This document shows, piece by piece, positions 32,695 through 42,002 of a stretch of DNA of 64,000 nucleotides; positions within the stretch are counted from its first letter, which is position 1, and each line of letters opens with the position of its first letter. Source of the DNA: Nitrospiraceae bacterium (GTDB lineage Bacteria; Nitrospirota; Nitrospiria; Nitrospirales; Nitrospiraceae); assembly GCA_013140715.1 (NCBI GenBank), contig JABFSG010000002.1, positions 1 through 64,000 on the forward strand. The letters run 5' to 3'. The position numbers and the translations under genes were made by a program. The notes below the pieces were generated by a model. The model was not told where the DNA came from. It saw nothing but the letters and a program-made list of their open reading frames with translations, and ran no database searches.

Positions 32695-33942
32695 ATGAGA
32701 CGCATGGCATGTTTTGTTAGCCGATATACAAATCGAAGCGAGCGTTATGTGCGCCAGCGAAACCAGCTGAGTATGACCTGCATGGCGCTCTTCGGCCTGC
32801 TGCTGTTGATGTCCCCTATGGGCTGCGACCGTGCGCCGGCCCCCGCGGAGGAAAGCGGCAAGAAGCATGTGGCTGACGCAGTACGCCTTGTTCGGCTTCC
32901 GCTGGAAGAGGTCACCAGGTCCGGCGTAACCGTAGAGCCGGTCAAGCGGATTGCCTTCCATACTTACCGTAACTTTCCCGGTGTCGTCCGGCCGAACGAG
33001 AACGCATTGGTGAATATTATGACCCTCGTGCGTGGACGAGTGGCCGAGGTCCATGCCGATTTAGGACAGGCGGTTGCGCCCAATCAGCTGTTGGCGGTCC
33101 TCCATAGCAGTGAACTCGGACTCGCTCAGTCGGCGTATCTCAAGGCCCGCGCACGTCGGCATGTGGCGGAGCAGGCCTATCAGCGTGCGCAGTTTCTGTA
33201 CCAGGAGAAAGTCATCGGCCAGGCGGAGCTGCAGCGCCGCGAAGGAGAGATGATCAGCGTGCGCGCCGAGGCTCAAGAGGCGCGCGAAGGTCTCCGGCTG
33301 CTGGGCATGGGCGACAAGGAGATGAAAGCTCTGGAACAGACCCAGACGATCCGTTCGCAGATTCCCATTGTGGCGCCCTTTGCGGGACGGGTGATCGCGC
33401 GCGATCTCACCAAAGGGGAACTGGTCGAAACCGCGCAGAAGCTGTTTGTGGTTGCCGATCTTTCGACGGTCTGGGTGGTGGGGAATGTCTCGGAGAAAGA
33501 TATTTCCTATATGCACCGGGCGACTCTTACTCCGAACCAGCCGGTTGAGGTCCATGTGCCTGCCTATCCTGACGAAGTGTTCCAGGGGATCGTCTCCTAT
33601 GTCGGCGACGTGCTCGACACTGCAACGAGGACCATGCAGGTGCGCCTCACCGTGACGAACCCCACCGGCCGGTTGAAGCCGGAGATGTTCGCCACGATCC
33701 GTGTCTCATCCGAACCGGCTGCGGATGTCCTGGTTGTGCCGGAAGCGGCCGTGCAGCACGATCGGGATCGCAGCTTCGTGTTTGTGCAGAAAGAACCCGG
33801 AGTCTTTGAAGCGCGAACGATCAGAGTGGGCGACAAGAACGGAACCTTTGCCGAGGTGCTCGAAGGGGTGAAGGAGAATGAAAAAGTCGTCCGTGAAAGC
33901 GCCTTTACTTTGAAATCCGAGCTGTTGAAGCCCAAAGACTGA
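32695..33942 (+). CDS. RND efflux periplasmic adaptor (second system)
   Basis: Membrane-fusion protein of 415 residues with an N-terminal signal (CMALFGLLLLMSPMGC, about residues 29-44) that may give a lipoprotein, although Pro at -3 is unusual. The core has ALVNIMTLVRGRVAEVHADLGQAVAPNQLLAVLHSSELG, an alpha-hairpin with AELQRREGEMISVRAEAQEA, and FAGRVIARDLTKGELVETAQKLFVVADL. It is closely similar to the first adaptor (24684), differing mostly at both ends. It links the channel upstream to the pump that begins two bases after its stop. Confidence 0.9.
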   Translation: MRRMACFVSRYTNRSERYVRQRNQLSMTCMALFGLLLLMSPMGCDRAPAPAEESGKKHVADAVRLVRLPLEEVTRSGVTVEPVKRIAFHTYRNFPGVVRPNENALVNIMTLVRGRVAEVHADLGQAVAPNQLLAVLHSSELGLAQSAYLKARARRHVAEQAYQRAQFLYQEKVIGQAELQRREGEMISVRAEAQEAREGLRLLGMGDKEMKALEQTQTIRSQIPIVAPFAGRVIARDLTKGELVETAQKLFVVADLSTVWVVGNVSEKDISYMHRATLTPNQPVEVHVPAYPDEVFQGIVSYVGDVLDTATRTMQVRLTVTNPTGRLKPEMFATIRVSSEPAADVLVVPEAAVQHDRDRSFVFVQKEPGVFEARTIRVGDKNGTFAEVLEGVKENEKVVRESAFTLKSELLKPKD

Positions 33943-33943
33943 C

Positions 33944-36900
33944 ATGGTTGATAGACTGCTTGAGTTTTCTCTCCGCCGTCCCCTTCTGATTCTTACGTTT
34001 GCTGGGCTGCTGACCCTTCTCGGGTTCTATGCCTTCCGCACGATTCCGATCGACGCCTTTCCCGATGTCACAAGCGTACTCGTGCAGGTCGTCACCAAAG
34101 CGCCGGGCCTCTCCCCGGAAGAAGTCGAGCGGCTCGTCACCTTTCCCATCGAACAGCAGGTCACCGGGGTTCCGCACCTGACGGAACTCCGCTCACTCAC
34201 CAAAGTCGGATTGTCGATGATTACGATCGTGTTCGACGATCAGATGGACATCAACCTGGCCCGCCAACTGGTGCTCGAACGGTTGATCGAGGTGAAGGAG
34301 TTCTTACCTCCGGGTTCTGAACCGATGATGACCCCGAACAGCACCGGACTGGGAGAGGTCTATCAGTACTATTTGGAAGGTCCTTCGCATGCCGGTTTGG
34401 ACGCTGCCGCAGTCGAACGCGAATTGATCGAGCAGCGAACGGTACAGGATTGGGTGATCCGGCCCCTGCTCAAGGGTATTCCCGGAGTGATCGAGATCAA
34501 CTCGCAAGGCGGGTATGTCAAACAGTATCAGGTGCTCGTCGAGCCAGAACTCTTGCACAAGTATGCCCTCTCGCTGGACGAGGTGTTCGCCGCCGTGGCG
34601 AACAACAACGCGAATGCCGCAGGCGACGTGTTGGAGACGCATGCAGAAAAGTTCATTGTCCGCGGCGTGGGGCTGATCCAGAAGTTGAGCGACATCGAGG
34701 ACATCGTCGTGAAGGAAGCGGGGGGGACACCCGTGCATGTCCACGATGTCGCCCAGGTCCAGATCGGCCATGCCATTCGTCACGGCGCAGCCGTTCTAAA
34801 CGGCGAGCGCGAGGTGGTGGCTGGGATCGCGCTCATGCTGCGAGGTGGAAACGCCCGCGATGTGGTAGAGGGGCTCAAGGGCAAGATCGCCGAGATACAG
34901 GACAAAGGTCTGCTGCCGGCAGGGTGGCGGATCGTGCCTTTTTACGACCGCATCGAATTGATCTCCGCCGCCTTGAAGACGGTCTATAAGGCGCTGGGCG
35001 AGGGTATTCTTCTGGTCGTGGTCGTACTGTTCGTGTTTCTGGGCGATACCAGGAGCGCTTTGATTGTGGCGGCGACACTTACCGTGACGCCGCTCGTGAC
35101 CTTCTTTGTGATGGACCGGTTCGATCTCACGGCCAATCTCATGTCCTTAGGCGGCCTGGCCATTGCGATCGGTATGATGGTCGATGCTTCTGTGGTGGTG
35201 GTGGAGAACATTCATAGGCACCTATCGGATCCTCGCAAGCAGGGCATGCCTCGCTTGGGCCTTATCCTCAATGCTTCTCGCGAAGTCGCACGCCCCGTCG
35301 TCTTCGGCATCATCATCATCATTATCGTCTTTTTGCCCATCCTCTCTTTCCAAGGGATGGAAGGCAAAATGTTCAAGCCGATGGCCTATACCATCATGAT
35401 TGCCCTGATGGTGTCGCTCATCCTTTCGATTACCCTGTCGCCGGTCCTCTGTTTACTGACGTTGCGGCCTGGGCATGATACCGATCCCTGGCTTCTCCGG
35501 TTGGCTAAGCGCGCGTATATTCCCATGCTGCACTGGGCGTTAGGCCATCGGACTGTCGTACTGACGACCACCGGGTTGATGTTGATAGGCAGTATTGCGC
35601 TCTTTCCATTTTTAGGGTCTGAGTTTGTCCCGATTCTGAATGAGGGCACGATGTCCCCTCTCACCATCCGTTTGCCGAGTATTTCTTTGGAACAGTCGAT
35701 CAAGATCGAACGGGAGGTACAGAAGGCGGTGCTGGAATTTCCCGAAGTCCAGATGATGGTCTCCAAGATCGGTCGCACAGAGCTGGCGAACGACCCGCAG
35801 GAGCCGAATGAGAGCGATTCCGTTGCGGTGTTGCATCCGATCGATACCTGGACGACGGCCTCCACCATGGCGGAGTTGAAAGAACGAGTCCGCGAGCGGC
35901 TGGCACAGGTGCCGGGCGCCAACTATCTGATGAGTCAGCCGATCCAGCAACGGGTGGATGAATTGATTTCGGGGGTGCGCGCAGAGGTAACCGTCAAACT
36001 GTTCGGGCCGGACTTGGACACGTTGCGTCTCACGGGGGATCAAATTGCCGGTATTCTCGGGACGATTCGAGGCGTCAAAGACCTGAAAGTTGAACAACTC
36101 TTCGGCCAGCCCTACATCACGATCGACATCGATCGGAGCAAGATCGCGCGGCACGGCATCAACGTCTCGGATGTGCGCGAGGTCATTACCACCGCAATCG
36201 GGGGAGGTGTCGCGACCAGGGTGTACGAAGAGAATCGGCGTTTTAATTTAGTCGTGCGGTTTCCGGAACAGTATCGGAACAGCATCGAGACTATCGGGGA
36301 CATTCGACTATCGGACGGCAGCGGGGCCTTCATTCCACTCAGCGATCTCGGAACCATCCGGATGCATGAGGGACCGGGGCGTATCAACCGCGATCAGCTC
36401 CAGCGGTATCTGCCGGTTAGTTTCAATACCCATGGACGGGACATCGGGGGCATCGTCGCCGAGGCGCAACAGCGTATGGCCCGGGAAGTCCGGCTCCCGG
36501 ATGGATATACGGTCGTCTGGGGCGGATCATTCGAGAATATGCAGCGGGCCATGGCCCGCATCAAAGTCATCGTTCCGATCACGATTGCCGTGATCTTCTT
36601 GCTTCTGTTCTCGTCGTTCTCCTCGCTCAGGCAGGCGGCATTAATCATTCTCAACCTCCCGTTTGCCCTCATCGGCGGGATTGTTGCATTATGGGTGACG
36701 GGGGAATATGTGAGCGTGCCGGCTTCGGTCGGATTCATCAATCTGTTCGGCGTGGCTGTCTTGAACGGCATCGTGCTCGTCTCCTATATGAATGCGCTTC
36801 GCCAGCAGGAGGGGATGAATGTGCAGCAGGCGGTGTTGAACGGCTGTGTCATGCGTCTCAGGCCCGTCTTGATGACAGCGGCGGTGGCGTTACTGGGATT

Positions 36901-37084
36901 GGTGCCGCTCGCCCTTTCCCAGGGGATCGGATCGGAAGTCCAACGGCCGCTGGCAGTCGTGGTGATCGGTGGACTCGTGAGTTCGACGTTCCTGACGCTG
37001 ATCGTACTGCCGGTGCTCTACCAGTGGATGGAAGGGCGGGCTTCCGTTCCGAAGCCTTCGCCGACTGCTGTAACAGGCAATTGA
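33944..37084 (+). CDS. HME-RND heavy-metal efflux pump (second system)
   Basis: Inner-membrane pump of 1046 residues, similar along its length to the pump at 25955. TIPIDAFPDVTSVLVQV marks the heavy-metal class. TM4 reads LGGLAIAIGMMVDASVVVVEN, nearer to the CusA form (AIGAMVDAA) than the first pump is. The porter loop DPQEPNESDSVAVLHPIDTW and later LFGVAVLNGIVLVSYMN resemble Czc/Cnr pumps. So the metal cannot be settled. Twelve membrane segments are visible. It completes a full channel-adaptor-pump operon. Confidence 0.93.
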   Translation: MVDRLLEFSLRRPLLILTFAGLLTLLGFYAFRTIPIDAFPDVTSVLVQVVTKAPGLSPEEVERLVTFPIEQQVTGVPHLTELRSLTKVGLSMITIVFDDQMDINLARQLVLERLIEVKEFLPPGSEPMMTPNSTGLGEVYQYYLEGPSHAGLDAAAVERELIEQRTVQDWVIRPLLKGIPGVIEINSQGGYVKQYQVLVEPELLHKYALSLDEVFAAVANNNANAAGDVLETHAEKFIVRGVGLIQKLSDIEDIVVKEAGGTPVHVHDVAQVQIGHAIRHGAAVLNGEREVVAGIALMLRGGNARDVVEGLKGKIAEIQDKGLLPAGWRIVPFYDRIELISAALKTVYKALGEGILLVVVVLFVFLGDTRSALIVAATLTVTPLVTFFVMDRFDLTANLMSLGGLAIAIGMMVDASVVVVENIHRHLSDPRKQGMPRLGLILNASREVARPVVFGIIIIIIVFLPILSFQGMEGKMFKPMAYTIMIALMVSLILSITLSPVLCLLTLRPGHDTDPWLLRLAKRAYIPMLHWALGHRTVVLTTTGLMLIGSIALFPFLGSEFVPILNEGTMSPLTIRLPSISLEQSIKIEREVQKAVLEFPEVQMMVSKIGRTELANDPQEPNESDSVAVLHPIDTWTTASTMAELKERVRERLAQVPGANYLMSQPIQQRVDELISGVRAEVTVKLFGPDLDTLRLTGDQIAGILGTIRGVKDLKVEQLFGQPYITIDIDRSKIARHGINVSDVREVITTAIGGGVATRVYEENRRFNLVVRFPEQYRNSIETIGDIRLSDGSGAFIPLSDLGTIRMHEGPGRINRDQLQRYLPVSFNTHGRDIGGIVAEAQQRMAREVRLPDGYTVVWGGSFENMQRAMARIKVIVPITIAVIFLLLFSSFSSLRQAALIILNLPFALIGGIVALWVTGEYVSVPASVGFINLFGVAVLNGIVLVSYMNALRQQEGMNVQQAVLNGCVMRLRPVLMTAAVALLGLVPLALSQGIGSEVQRPLAVVVIGGLVSSTFLTLIVLPVLYQWMEGRASVPKPSPTAVTGN

Positions 37085-37097
37085 TCGACGGGACGAG

Positions 37098-37203
37098 ACT
37101 GGTCCATCTGGTCTATCCGGTCCATCTGGTTTCTCGCCTAGTCTGTCAACCAAACGCACGAGACAGACCAGATAGACCGAATAGACCAGACAGACCCCCT
37201 AAC
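37098..37203. repeat. GGTCTGTCTGG-type palindromic repeat, copy 2
   Basis: GGTCCATCTGGTCTATCCGG near 37101 is answered by AGACCAGATAGACCGAATAG near 37163. Same family as 6505, 41366, 44219 and 58566. Confidence 0.7.
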
Positions 37204-37246
37204 AGTTTTCAGAATCTCTTGACCCTTCATATGGAGGACCCTGCAG

Positions 37247-38710
37247 ATGGCGGACCATCAGGTTGAACCCCATGTCTTTGTCATCATCGGTGCGACCGGC
37301 GATCTGACCCGCCGGAAACTCCTGCCAGCGCTCTATTATCTGCGCAATCAGGGGGCTCTGGAAACTCGCAATACGATGATTGTCGGCGCTGCCACGTCCG
37401 CAATGAGCGAAACGGATTTTCGGGCTTGGGCCCTCGAAGGCTTGCGGCAGGCGGACTGCGGAAACGAAGAGGAGTTGCGAGTCTGGTGCGAGGAATGTCT
37501 TCACTACCAGACCCTGCATGGAGGAGGGCCAGAGAATTATGAGGCCTTGGCTCTGTACATCAGGCAGGTGGAACGCACACACAAGATGCCGGAGAACCGG
37601 GTGTTCTATCTGGCATTACCACCGGATGTGGTGCCCGTAGCCATGGAGAGGCTGGACCAGGTGAGCCTGCTGAAAAGTCATGGATGGATTCGCGTCGTCT
37701 TCGAGAAACCCTTCGGTCACGACTTTCCCTCAGCCCGACATCTGAATACCACGCTGCATCAATATATAGATGAATCCCAGATCTATCGCATTGACCATTA
37801 TCTCGGCAAAGAGACGGTGCAGAATCTCCTGGCGTTTCGCTTCGCGAATCCGATTTTCGAGTCGCTCTGGAATCGCAACATCATCGAGAACGTGCAAATT
37901 ACCGTGGCTGAAGATCTCGGCATGGAACATCGCGGAGGCTACTACGACCAGGCTGGGGCGTTCCGCGACATGCTTCAGAACCATCTGACACAGCTCATGA
38001 CGGTTGTGGCGATGGAAGTGCCGGTCTCCTTCGATGCCGCGTCGATCCAGGCTGAACGGCTCAAGGTTCTCCATTCCATCGCTCCGATCAAACATGAAGA
38101 TGCTGTCTTCGGGCAATACACAGCCTGGGAGATTGCCGGCCAGAAGATTCCCGGCTATCGCGAGGAATTCGGGGTTCCGGGCGATTCGACCACCGAGACC
38201 TATGTCGCATTGAAAGCCGAAATTCACAACTGGCGATGGAAGGGCATTCCATTCTATCTGAGGACCGGTAAACGCTTCCCGCGCAAAGTGACTCAGATCG
38301 CGGTGAACTTTCGCGAGGCGCCTACGCAAGTGTTTCGCTCCCTTGAGCCTGGCAGTATTGCCCACAATCAGCTCTTGATCATGCTCCAGCCCAACGAGGG
38401 GTTCTCGCTCTGTTTCTCCGTGAAGAATCCTGGGAGGCCGTTCCGTCTGAGCGACCATGCGCTGCAGTTCGACTATGGAAAGTCTTTTGGCCCGCTCCCG
38501 GAAGCCTACCAGACGCTGCTCCGCGACGTGATGGTGGGGGACCAGACTCTCTTCGTCAGCGCGGACTTCACCGAAACGGCTTGGCGTCTCTATGCTCCTC
38601 TGTTGACCGGCGAGAGAGCGCTCCATTTCTACACCGCTGGCACCTGGGGGCCAAGCGAAGCGGATGCGTTGCTGGAGAAGAATGGGCATCGGTGGGGATT
38701 AGGCTGGTAG
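37247..38710 (+). CDS. zwf: Glucose-6-phosphate 1-dehydrogenase
   Basis: Cytoplasmic enzyme of 487 residues, the usual length. It oxidises glucose 6-phosphate to 6-phosphogluconolactone, making NADPH for biosynthesis and peroxide defence. Motifs in order: [11 protein letters not shown] (cofactor loop, about 16-26), EKPFGHDF (about 153-160) and the catalytic [13 protein letters not shown] (about 179-191), then [10 protein letters not shown] (about 340). TATGGAGGACC precedes ATG 37247. No gnd or pgl gene is visible nearby. It stands alone after the second RND operon, separated by a palindromic repeat. Confidence 0.97.
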   Translation: MADHQVEPHVFVIIGATGDLTRRKLLPALYYLRNQGALETRNTMIVGAATSAMSETDFRAWALEGLRQADCGNEEELRVWCEECLHYQTLHGGGPENYEALALYIRQVERTHKMPENRVFYLALPPDVVPVAMERLDQVSLLKSHGWIRVVFEKPFGHDFPSARHLNTTLHQYIDESQIYRIDHYLGKETVQNLLAFRFANPIFESLWNRNIIENVQITVAEDLGMEHRGGYYDQAGAFRDMLQNHLTQLMTVVAMEVPVSFDAASIQAERLKVLHSIAPIKHEDAVFGQYTAWEIAGQKIPGYREEFGVPGDSTTETYVALKAEIHNWRWKGIPFYLRTGKRFPRKVTQIAVNFREAPTQVFRSLEPGSIAHNQLLIMLQPNEGFSLCFSVKNPGRPFRLSDHALQFDYGKSFGPLPEAYQTLLRDVMVGDQTLFVSADFTETAWRLYAPLLTGERALHFYTAGTWGPSEADALLEKNGHRWGLGW

Positions 38711-38957
38711 GGGGAGGGAGTAGCCAGGTGCCTTTCTTGCTCGCAGAGCCCCCACGATAAAACTATGGTCGCTCAATGCGCATAGTGCAGGGCAACCTTG
38801 GCCACTCCCTTTGAAATGGTGTAAAGAAGGGGAGGCTCCTCTCGGAACAGAGGAGGGATGGAGCCCGATGATCTTCTGTGCTCGCGCAACGCGCGGTCGA
38901 AGACTCCCCCTCGTTGAGCGCGCGCAGTGGAAGATCATTCAGCCCTCATCCCTAATG
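38711..38957. repeat. Dispersed palindromic repeat (units A and B), copy 2
   Basis: Unit A (38715-38813) starts GGGAGTAGCCAGGTGCC and ends with an inverted GGCCACTCCC. Unit B starts GGGATGGAGCCCGATGATC near 38856 and ends with the inverse GATCATTCAGCCCTCATCCC near 38933. Between the arms of B is CTCGCGCAACGCGCG. The remaining bases to 39074 hold no gene besides the 48-base repeat at 38954. Confidence 0.7.
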
Positions 38958-39001
38958 GCATTATGCTCGGAACATTCGACGGTGTGTGATACGGACAGAA
39001 A
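38954..39001. repeat. 48-base direct repeat, copy 1
   Basis: ATGGCATTATGCTCGGAACA begins a stretch found again at 40494-40540 with about seven differences. Both copies lie shortly before or after the FGE-like gene at 39578. Confidence 0.6.
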
Positions 39002-39074
39002 GTGACGAATCCGCTCTTGTGCGGATCGGCCTGAATATTGTTAGGCTCCACGGCTTGGTACTATGGGAGGCTAG

Positions 39075-39290
39075 ATGCCAGGGCAGGGATCCGCGGGAAA
39101 CGTCATCGCGGCGCTTTGTAGCTTCTTTGTTCCCGGATTGGGACAGCTGCTTCAGGGTCGCCTATTCATCGCCATCGTTCAATTCGTCCTGGCCGTCATC
39201 CTCTGGTACTTTCTTCTGGGCTGGCTTGTCCACCTGTGGTCCATCTTGGATGCTGCCTTGTGGAAACCGAAGCAGCCAACGGCTTCTTAA
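39075..39290 (+). CDS. Small two-span membrane protein
   Basis: Protein of 71 residues that is almost entirely hydrophobic: GNVIAALCSFFVPGLGQLLQGRLFIAIVQFVLAVILWYFLLGWLVHLWSILDAAL. The PGLGQLLQGR turn between two helices is typical of TM2-type small membrane proteins. A GGGAGGC site precedes ATG 39075. It stands alone between repeats. No specific function can be named. Confidence 0.72.
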   Translation: MPGQGSAGNVIAALCSFFVPGLGQLLQGRLFIAIVQFVLAVILWYFLLGWLVHLWSILDAALWKPKQPTAS

Positions 39291-39577
39291 CGCCGGGGAC
39301 ACGGGTGGGGTCATTGTGAGGCGGCGACAGAAAAAAAGTGGCAGGAACCATTGTTTGGGCTGAGGGGCATTCATTGCGGGATTGATGTGGGGCAGCCGTT
39401 TATGTATGGCATTAGATGAACTCATTTTTGAAGAACAATGGTTGCTGACACCTTGTTTCCACTGCCGTTTCGATCAATCACCAAGTTCGGCCATATCACT
39501 ATTTCAAACGTTTGATGTATGAATCCGTATATGGCACAGTCACCTCTGTCGGTACGATCGTAGAAGGAGGAGCGGAC

Positions 39578-40369
39578 ATGACCAGACATAGAAAACAGTA
39601 TGGAGCGATTGTGGTGGTGTTAGTCGGCCTCGTGGTTCTGCCGGGGAGCGGGCTGGCGCAGGAACAGGAGATCACAGGGAAAGACGGGGCGCCAATGGTA
39701 TCGGTGCCGGCGGGAGAATTTACGATGGGAGGCAACGAGGCTGTGGAGGAAAAGCCGGTGCATCAGGTCTCCCTCGATGCCTATTACATAGACAAGTACC
39801 AAGTCACCGTGGAGCAGTACGCGAAGTTTCTTGATTCCACGCACCACGCAGCGCCGCCGGAATGGAAGATTATGAATCAGCCGTCTCATCAGAAGCATCC
39901 GGTCGTGATGGTGGGATGGTCTGATGCGAACACCTATTGCCACTGGGCTGAGAAGCGGCTGCCGACCGAAGCGGAATGGGAGAAAGCGGCAAGGGGAACG
40001 GATGGCCGGATATATCCGTGGGGCAATGATCTGCCCACTCCGCTACAGGCGAACTATGGGAAGAAGAAGTGGGACAAGCATGCGTCGTTGGTGCCGGTGG
40101 GGACGTTGGAAGGTGGCAAGAGCCCCTCTGGTGCCTATGATATGGCCGGCAATGTGTGGGAATGGACCAGCGATTGGTATGACAAGGCCTATTACAAGAA
40201 TAGTCCGTCGGAGAATCCGAAGGGGCCGAAACGAGGTGACTTCAAAGTGCTGAAGGGCGGTTCATGGCACAGCAACCCGGAGTCCCTCCATTCCGCGAAC
40301 CGGAACTACAGCCCACCGGGGGACCACCACAGTCACTACAACGGTTTTCGCTGCGCAAAAACTCCGTAG
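39578..40369 (+). CDS. Secreted FGE-like (sulfatase-modifying factor) domain protein
   Basis: Exported protein of 263 residues. ATG 39578 follows GGAGGAGCGG; the longer frame from 39512 is rejected. The signal is residues 1-28 (ending GLAQ), then one FGE-type domain with PMVSVPAGEFTMGGN, RLPTEAEWEKAARGTDGRIY, YDMAGNVWEWTSDWYDKAYY, KVLKGGSW and GFRCAKTP. It is close to the C-terminal domain of the TPR protein at 29401, sharing long identical blocks. Like it, it lacks the active-site cysteine pair (GGSWHSNPESLHSANRNY). A periplasmic binding or maturation role is likely, perhaps acting with its paralogue. Confidence 0.87.
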   Translation: MTRHRKQYGAIVVVLVGLVVLPGSGLAQEQEITGKDGAPMVSVPAGEFTMGGNEAVEEKPVHQVSLDAYYIDKYQVTVEQYAKFLDSTHHAAPPEWKIMNQPSHQKHPVVMVGWSDANTYCHWAEKRLPTEAEWEKAARGTDGRIYPWGNDLPTPLQANYGKKKWDKHASLVPVGTLEGGKSPSGAYDMAGNVWEWTSDWYDKAYYKNSPSENPKGPKRGDFKVLKGGSWHSNPESLHSANRNYSPPGDHHSHYNGFRCAKTP

Positions 40370-40493
40370 TCTTCGGTTCTTTGAGGTGGATAGGATTTGA
40401 CAGGCACAATGACCCCATCTTCTCTATGCCGATCTGCATAAGAATCCGTGGTAGATGAGTTCACAGTCGTCTCTCATTGAGACGGCAACGACG

Positions 40494-40540
40494 ATGGCAT
40501 TATGCTCAGAACATTCAGCGGTGTGCTATACAGACAGAAA
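40494..40540. repeat. 48-base direct repeat, copy 2
   Basis: Second copy of the repeat at 38954 (ATGGCATTATGCTCAGAACA). It lies within the 440-base gene-free stretch 40370-40810. Confidence 0.6.
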
Positions 40541-40633
40541 TCGGCGGATCGGCCTAACAGGCTGCGGGAAAACTCGGTTTACGCGCACTATACTATTGGA
40601 ATTTTGTACACTGCGCCGATGGCAACAAAGCCG

Positions 40634-40757
40634 CAGGATGCTCAAAAAGGCTGTCCAACGAGGCCGCAGCGAGCGAAGAGGCGAGGCGTACACTTCGGTA
40701 CGTTGAGCCTCTGAGCGACGCGAGAACGCCGCTGGCGGACTTTTCAGCATCCTGCTA
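40634..40757. repeat. AGCAGGATGCTGAAAAAG-type palindromic element
   Basis: GCAGGATGCTCAAAAAGG at the left and GACTTTTCAGCATCCTGC at the right are inverted ends. Inside, GAGGCGAGGCGTAC and GTACGTTGAGCCTC pair around TTCG. The ends match the half-copy at 58538 and resemble the ends of the element at 16391. Confidence 0.7.
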
Positions 40758-40810
40758 AACAGTGTTAACCCCTAGTTGCGAGATAACAGGCAAAGGAGCA
40801 ATCTGGACGA

Positions 40811-41023
40811 ATGGAAAGGCCAGTGATTTCCCGCAATGCAGATGTGATGGGCGGAACTCCTGTATTCACGGGCACTCGAGTGCCCGTCCAAACGCTGCTC
40901 GATTACTTGGAGGCGGGTGAGTCGATCGACGACTTTTTGGAGGGGTTCCCCTCCGTCAGCCGAGGGCAAGTAGTCGCGTTTCTTGAACAGGCGAAAGATC
41001 GGCTTGTCGCGGCCGTCGCGTGA
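40811..41023 (+). CDS. DUF433 antitoxin
   Basis: Protein of 70 residues, DUF433 family: VISRNADVMGGTPVFTGTRVPVQTLLDYLEAGESIDDFLEGFPSVSRGQVVAFLEQAK. These small winged-helix-like proteins bind DNA and act as the antitoxin half of a pair with a PIN-like toxin. Start ATG 40811 follows a GGAGCAATCTGG stretch. Its stop overlaps the toxin's GTG (41020), giving tight coupling. Confidence 0.85.
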   Translation: MERPVISRNADVMGGTPVFTGTRVPVQTLLDYLEAGESIDDFLEGFPSVSRGQVVAFLEQAKDRLVAAVA

Positions 41024-41340
41024 AGGTCTTGCTCGACGAGTGTGTTGACTGGCGTCTCTTGCGAGAACTTGTAGGGCACGAAGTTAAGACCGCTCGCCAG
41101 ATGGGATGGGCGACGGTGAAGAATGGCGAACTTCTTGTGTTGGCCGCGAAAGAGTTCAAAGCTTTCGTCACTGTCGATCGCAATCTCTCATTCCAGCAGA
41201 ATCTTCCGACATTCGATATCGCCGTCATCGTGCTCTCTGACAGTTCGAATCGACTTGCCGATCTTCAACTGCCGGTCCCTAATCTGCTGGCAGCTATTCC
41301 GACGGCTAAGCGTGGTGTTGCCACACTCATTGGGGTCTAA
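41020..41340 (+). CDS. DUF5615 PIN-like toxin
   Basis: Protein of 106 residues, starting at GTG 41020. The family begins with KVLLDECVDWRL (acidic residues like the PIN active site), then a basic GHEVKTARQMGW and AFVTVDRNLSFQQN, where VDRN carries another conserved acid. DUF5615 proteins are PIN-like putative RNases paired with DUF433. It is translationally coupled to its antitoxin. The gene appears intact. Confidence 0.85.
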   Translation: MKVLLDECVDWRLLRELVGHEVKTARQMGWATVKNGELLVLAAKEFKAFVTVDRNLSFQQNLPTFDIAVIVLSDSSNRLADLQLPVPNLLAAIPTAKRGVATLIGV

Positions 41341-41365
41341 TCCGGCGATCGAGAGGAGATTGGGC

Positions 41366-41432
41366 AGAAGGCCGGTTCATCTGGTCTGTCTCGTTTAACC
41401 AAACAGACCAAATAAACAAGAGAAACAAACCG
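41366..41432. repeat. GGTCTGTCTGG-type palindromic repeat, copy 3
   Basis: GGTTCATCTGGTCTGTCTCG is answered by AACAGACCAAATAAACAAG. Same family as 6505, 37098, 44219 and 58566. Confidence 0.7.
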
Positions 41433-41468
41433 CCAGAGTTCAATGTGAGGAAAGGAGTTAAAGACGAT

Positions 41469-41981
41469 ATGGCAGACAAGGTGATCAGAGGAAACCGCAC
41501 ACGGGTAACAGTGCAGAAGAAGGCTAAGACGAAGCGTCGGGCGAAGACGCCCAAAGCTTCATCCGCTGCGGTTCTGGTACTGTCCGGTTCCACGGCGCTT
41601 CGCCGAAGGAAGTCGGCTGAGATGTTGGCTGAAACGTTGAAAGTCGATTTATTCAGGGTGGATTTGTCGGCGGTGGTGAGCCAATACGTCGGGGAAACGG
41701 AGAAAAATCTGAACGCTGTATTTGATAAGGCGGAAGCCAGTGGCTCGATTCTCTTCTTCGATGAAGTCGATGCGCTGTTCGGGGCAGAGAGCTCTGTGAA
41801 GGATGGGAATGACCGAGGTCCGAATGCGGAAACGGCGCATCTGCTTCAGCGCATCGAGAATCACAACGGCATGGTCATTCTTACGACCAATGGAAAGAAA
41901 TCTATCGAGCAGGCCTTTTCCCCCGGAATGCGGGTGGTGGTCATGGTGGGGACGACGGGGACAGGGCGGATGATGAAATAG
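41469..41981 (+). CDS. Degenerate AAA-family ATPase (Walker A lost, C-terminus short)
   Basis: Protein of 170 residues. A basic N-terminus (VQKKAKTKRRAKTPKAS) is followed by an AAA-like core. Where Walker A should be, the sequence is LSGSTALRRRKSAEMLAETL, with no GxxGxGKT. The rest is well preserved: DLSAVVSQYVGETEKNLNAVF, Walker B ILFFDEVDALFG, HLLQRIENHNGMVILTTN (sensor 1). After that the chain ends FSPGMRVVVMVGTTGTGRMMK, a changed end without an arginine finger or lid. ATP hydrolysis by this chain alone is unlikely. It may be a partner subunit or a decaying gene. ATG 41469 is preferred to 41445. Confidence 0.65.
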   Translation: MADKVIRGNRTRVTVQKKAKTKRRAKTPKASSAAVLVLSGSTALRRRKSAEMLAETLKVDLFRVDLSAVVSQYVGETEKNLNAVFDKAEASGSILFFDEVDALFGAESSVKDGNDRGPNAETAHLLQRIENHNGMVILTTNGKKSIEQAFSPGMRVVVMVGTTGTGRMMK

Positions 41982-42002
41982 TCAATGGGCTATTCAATGC
42001 CC

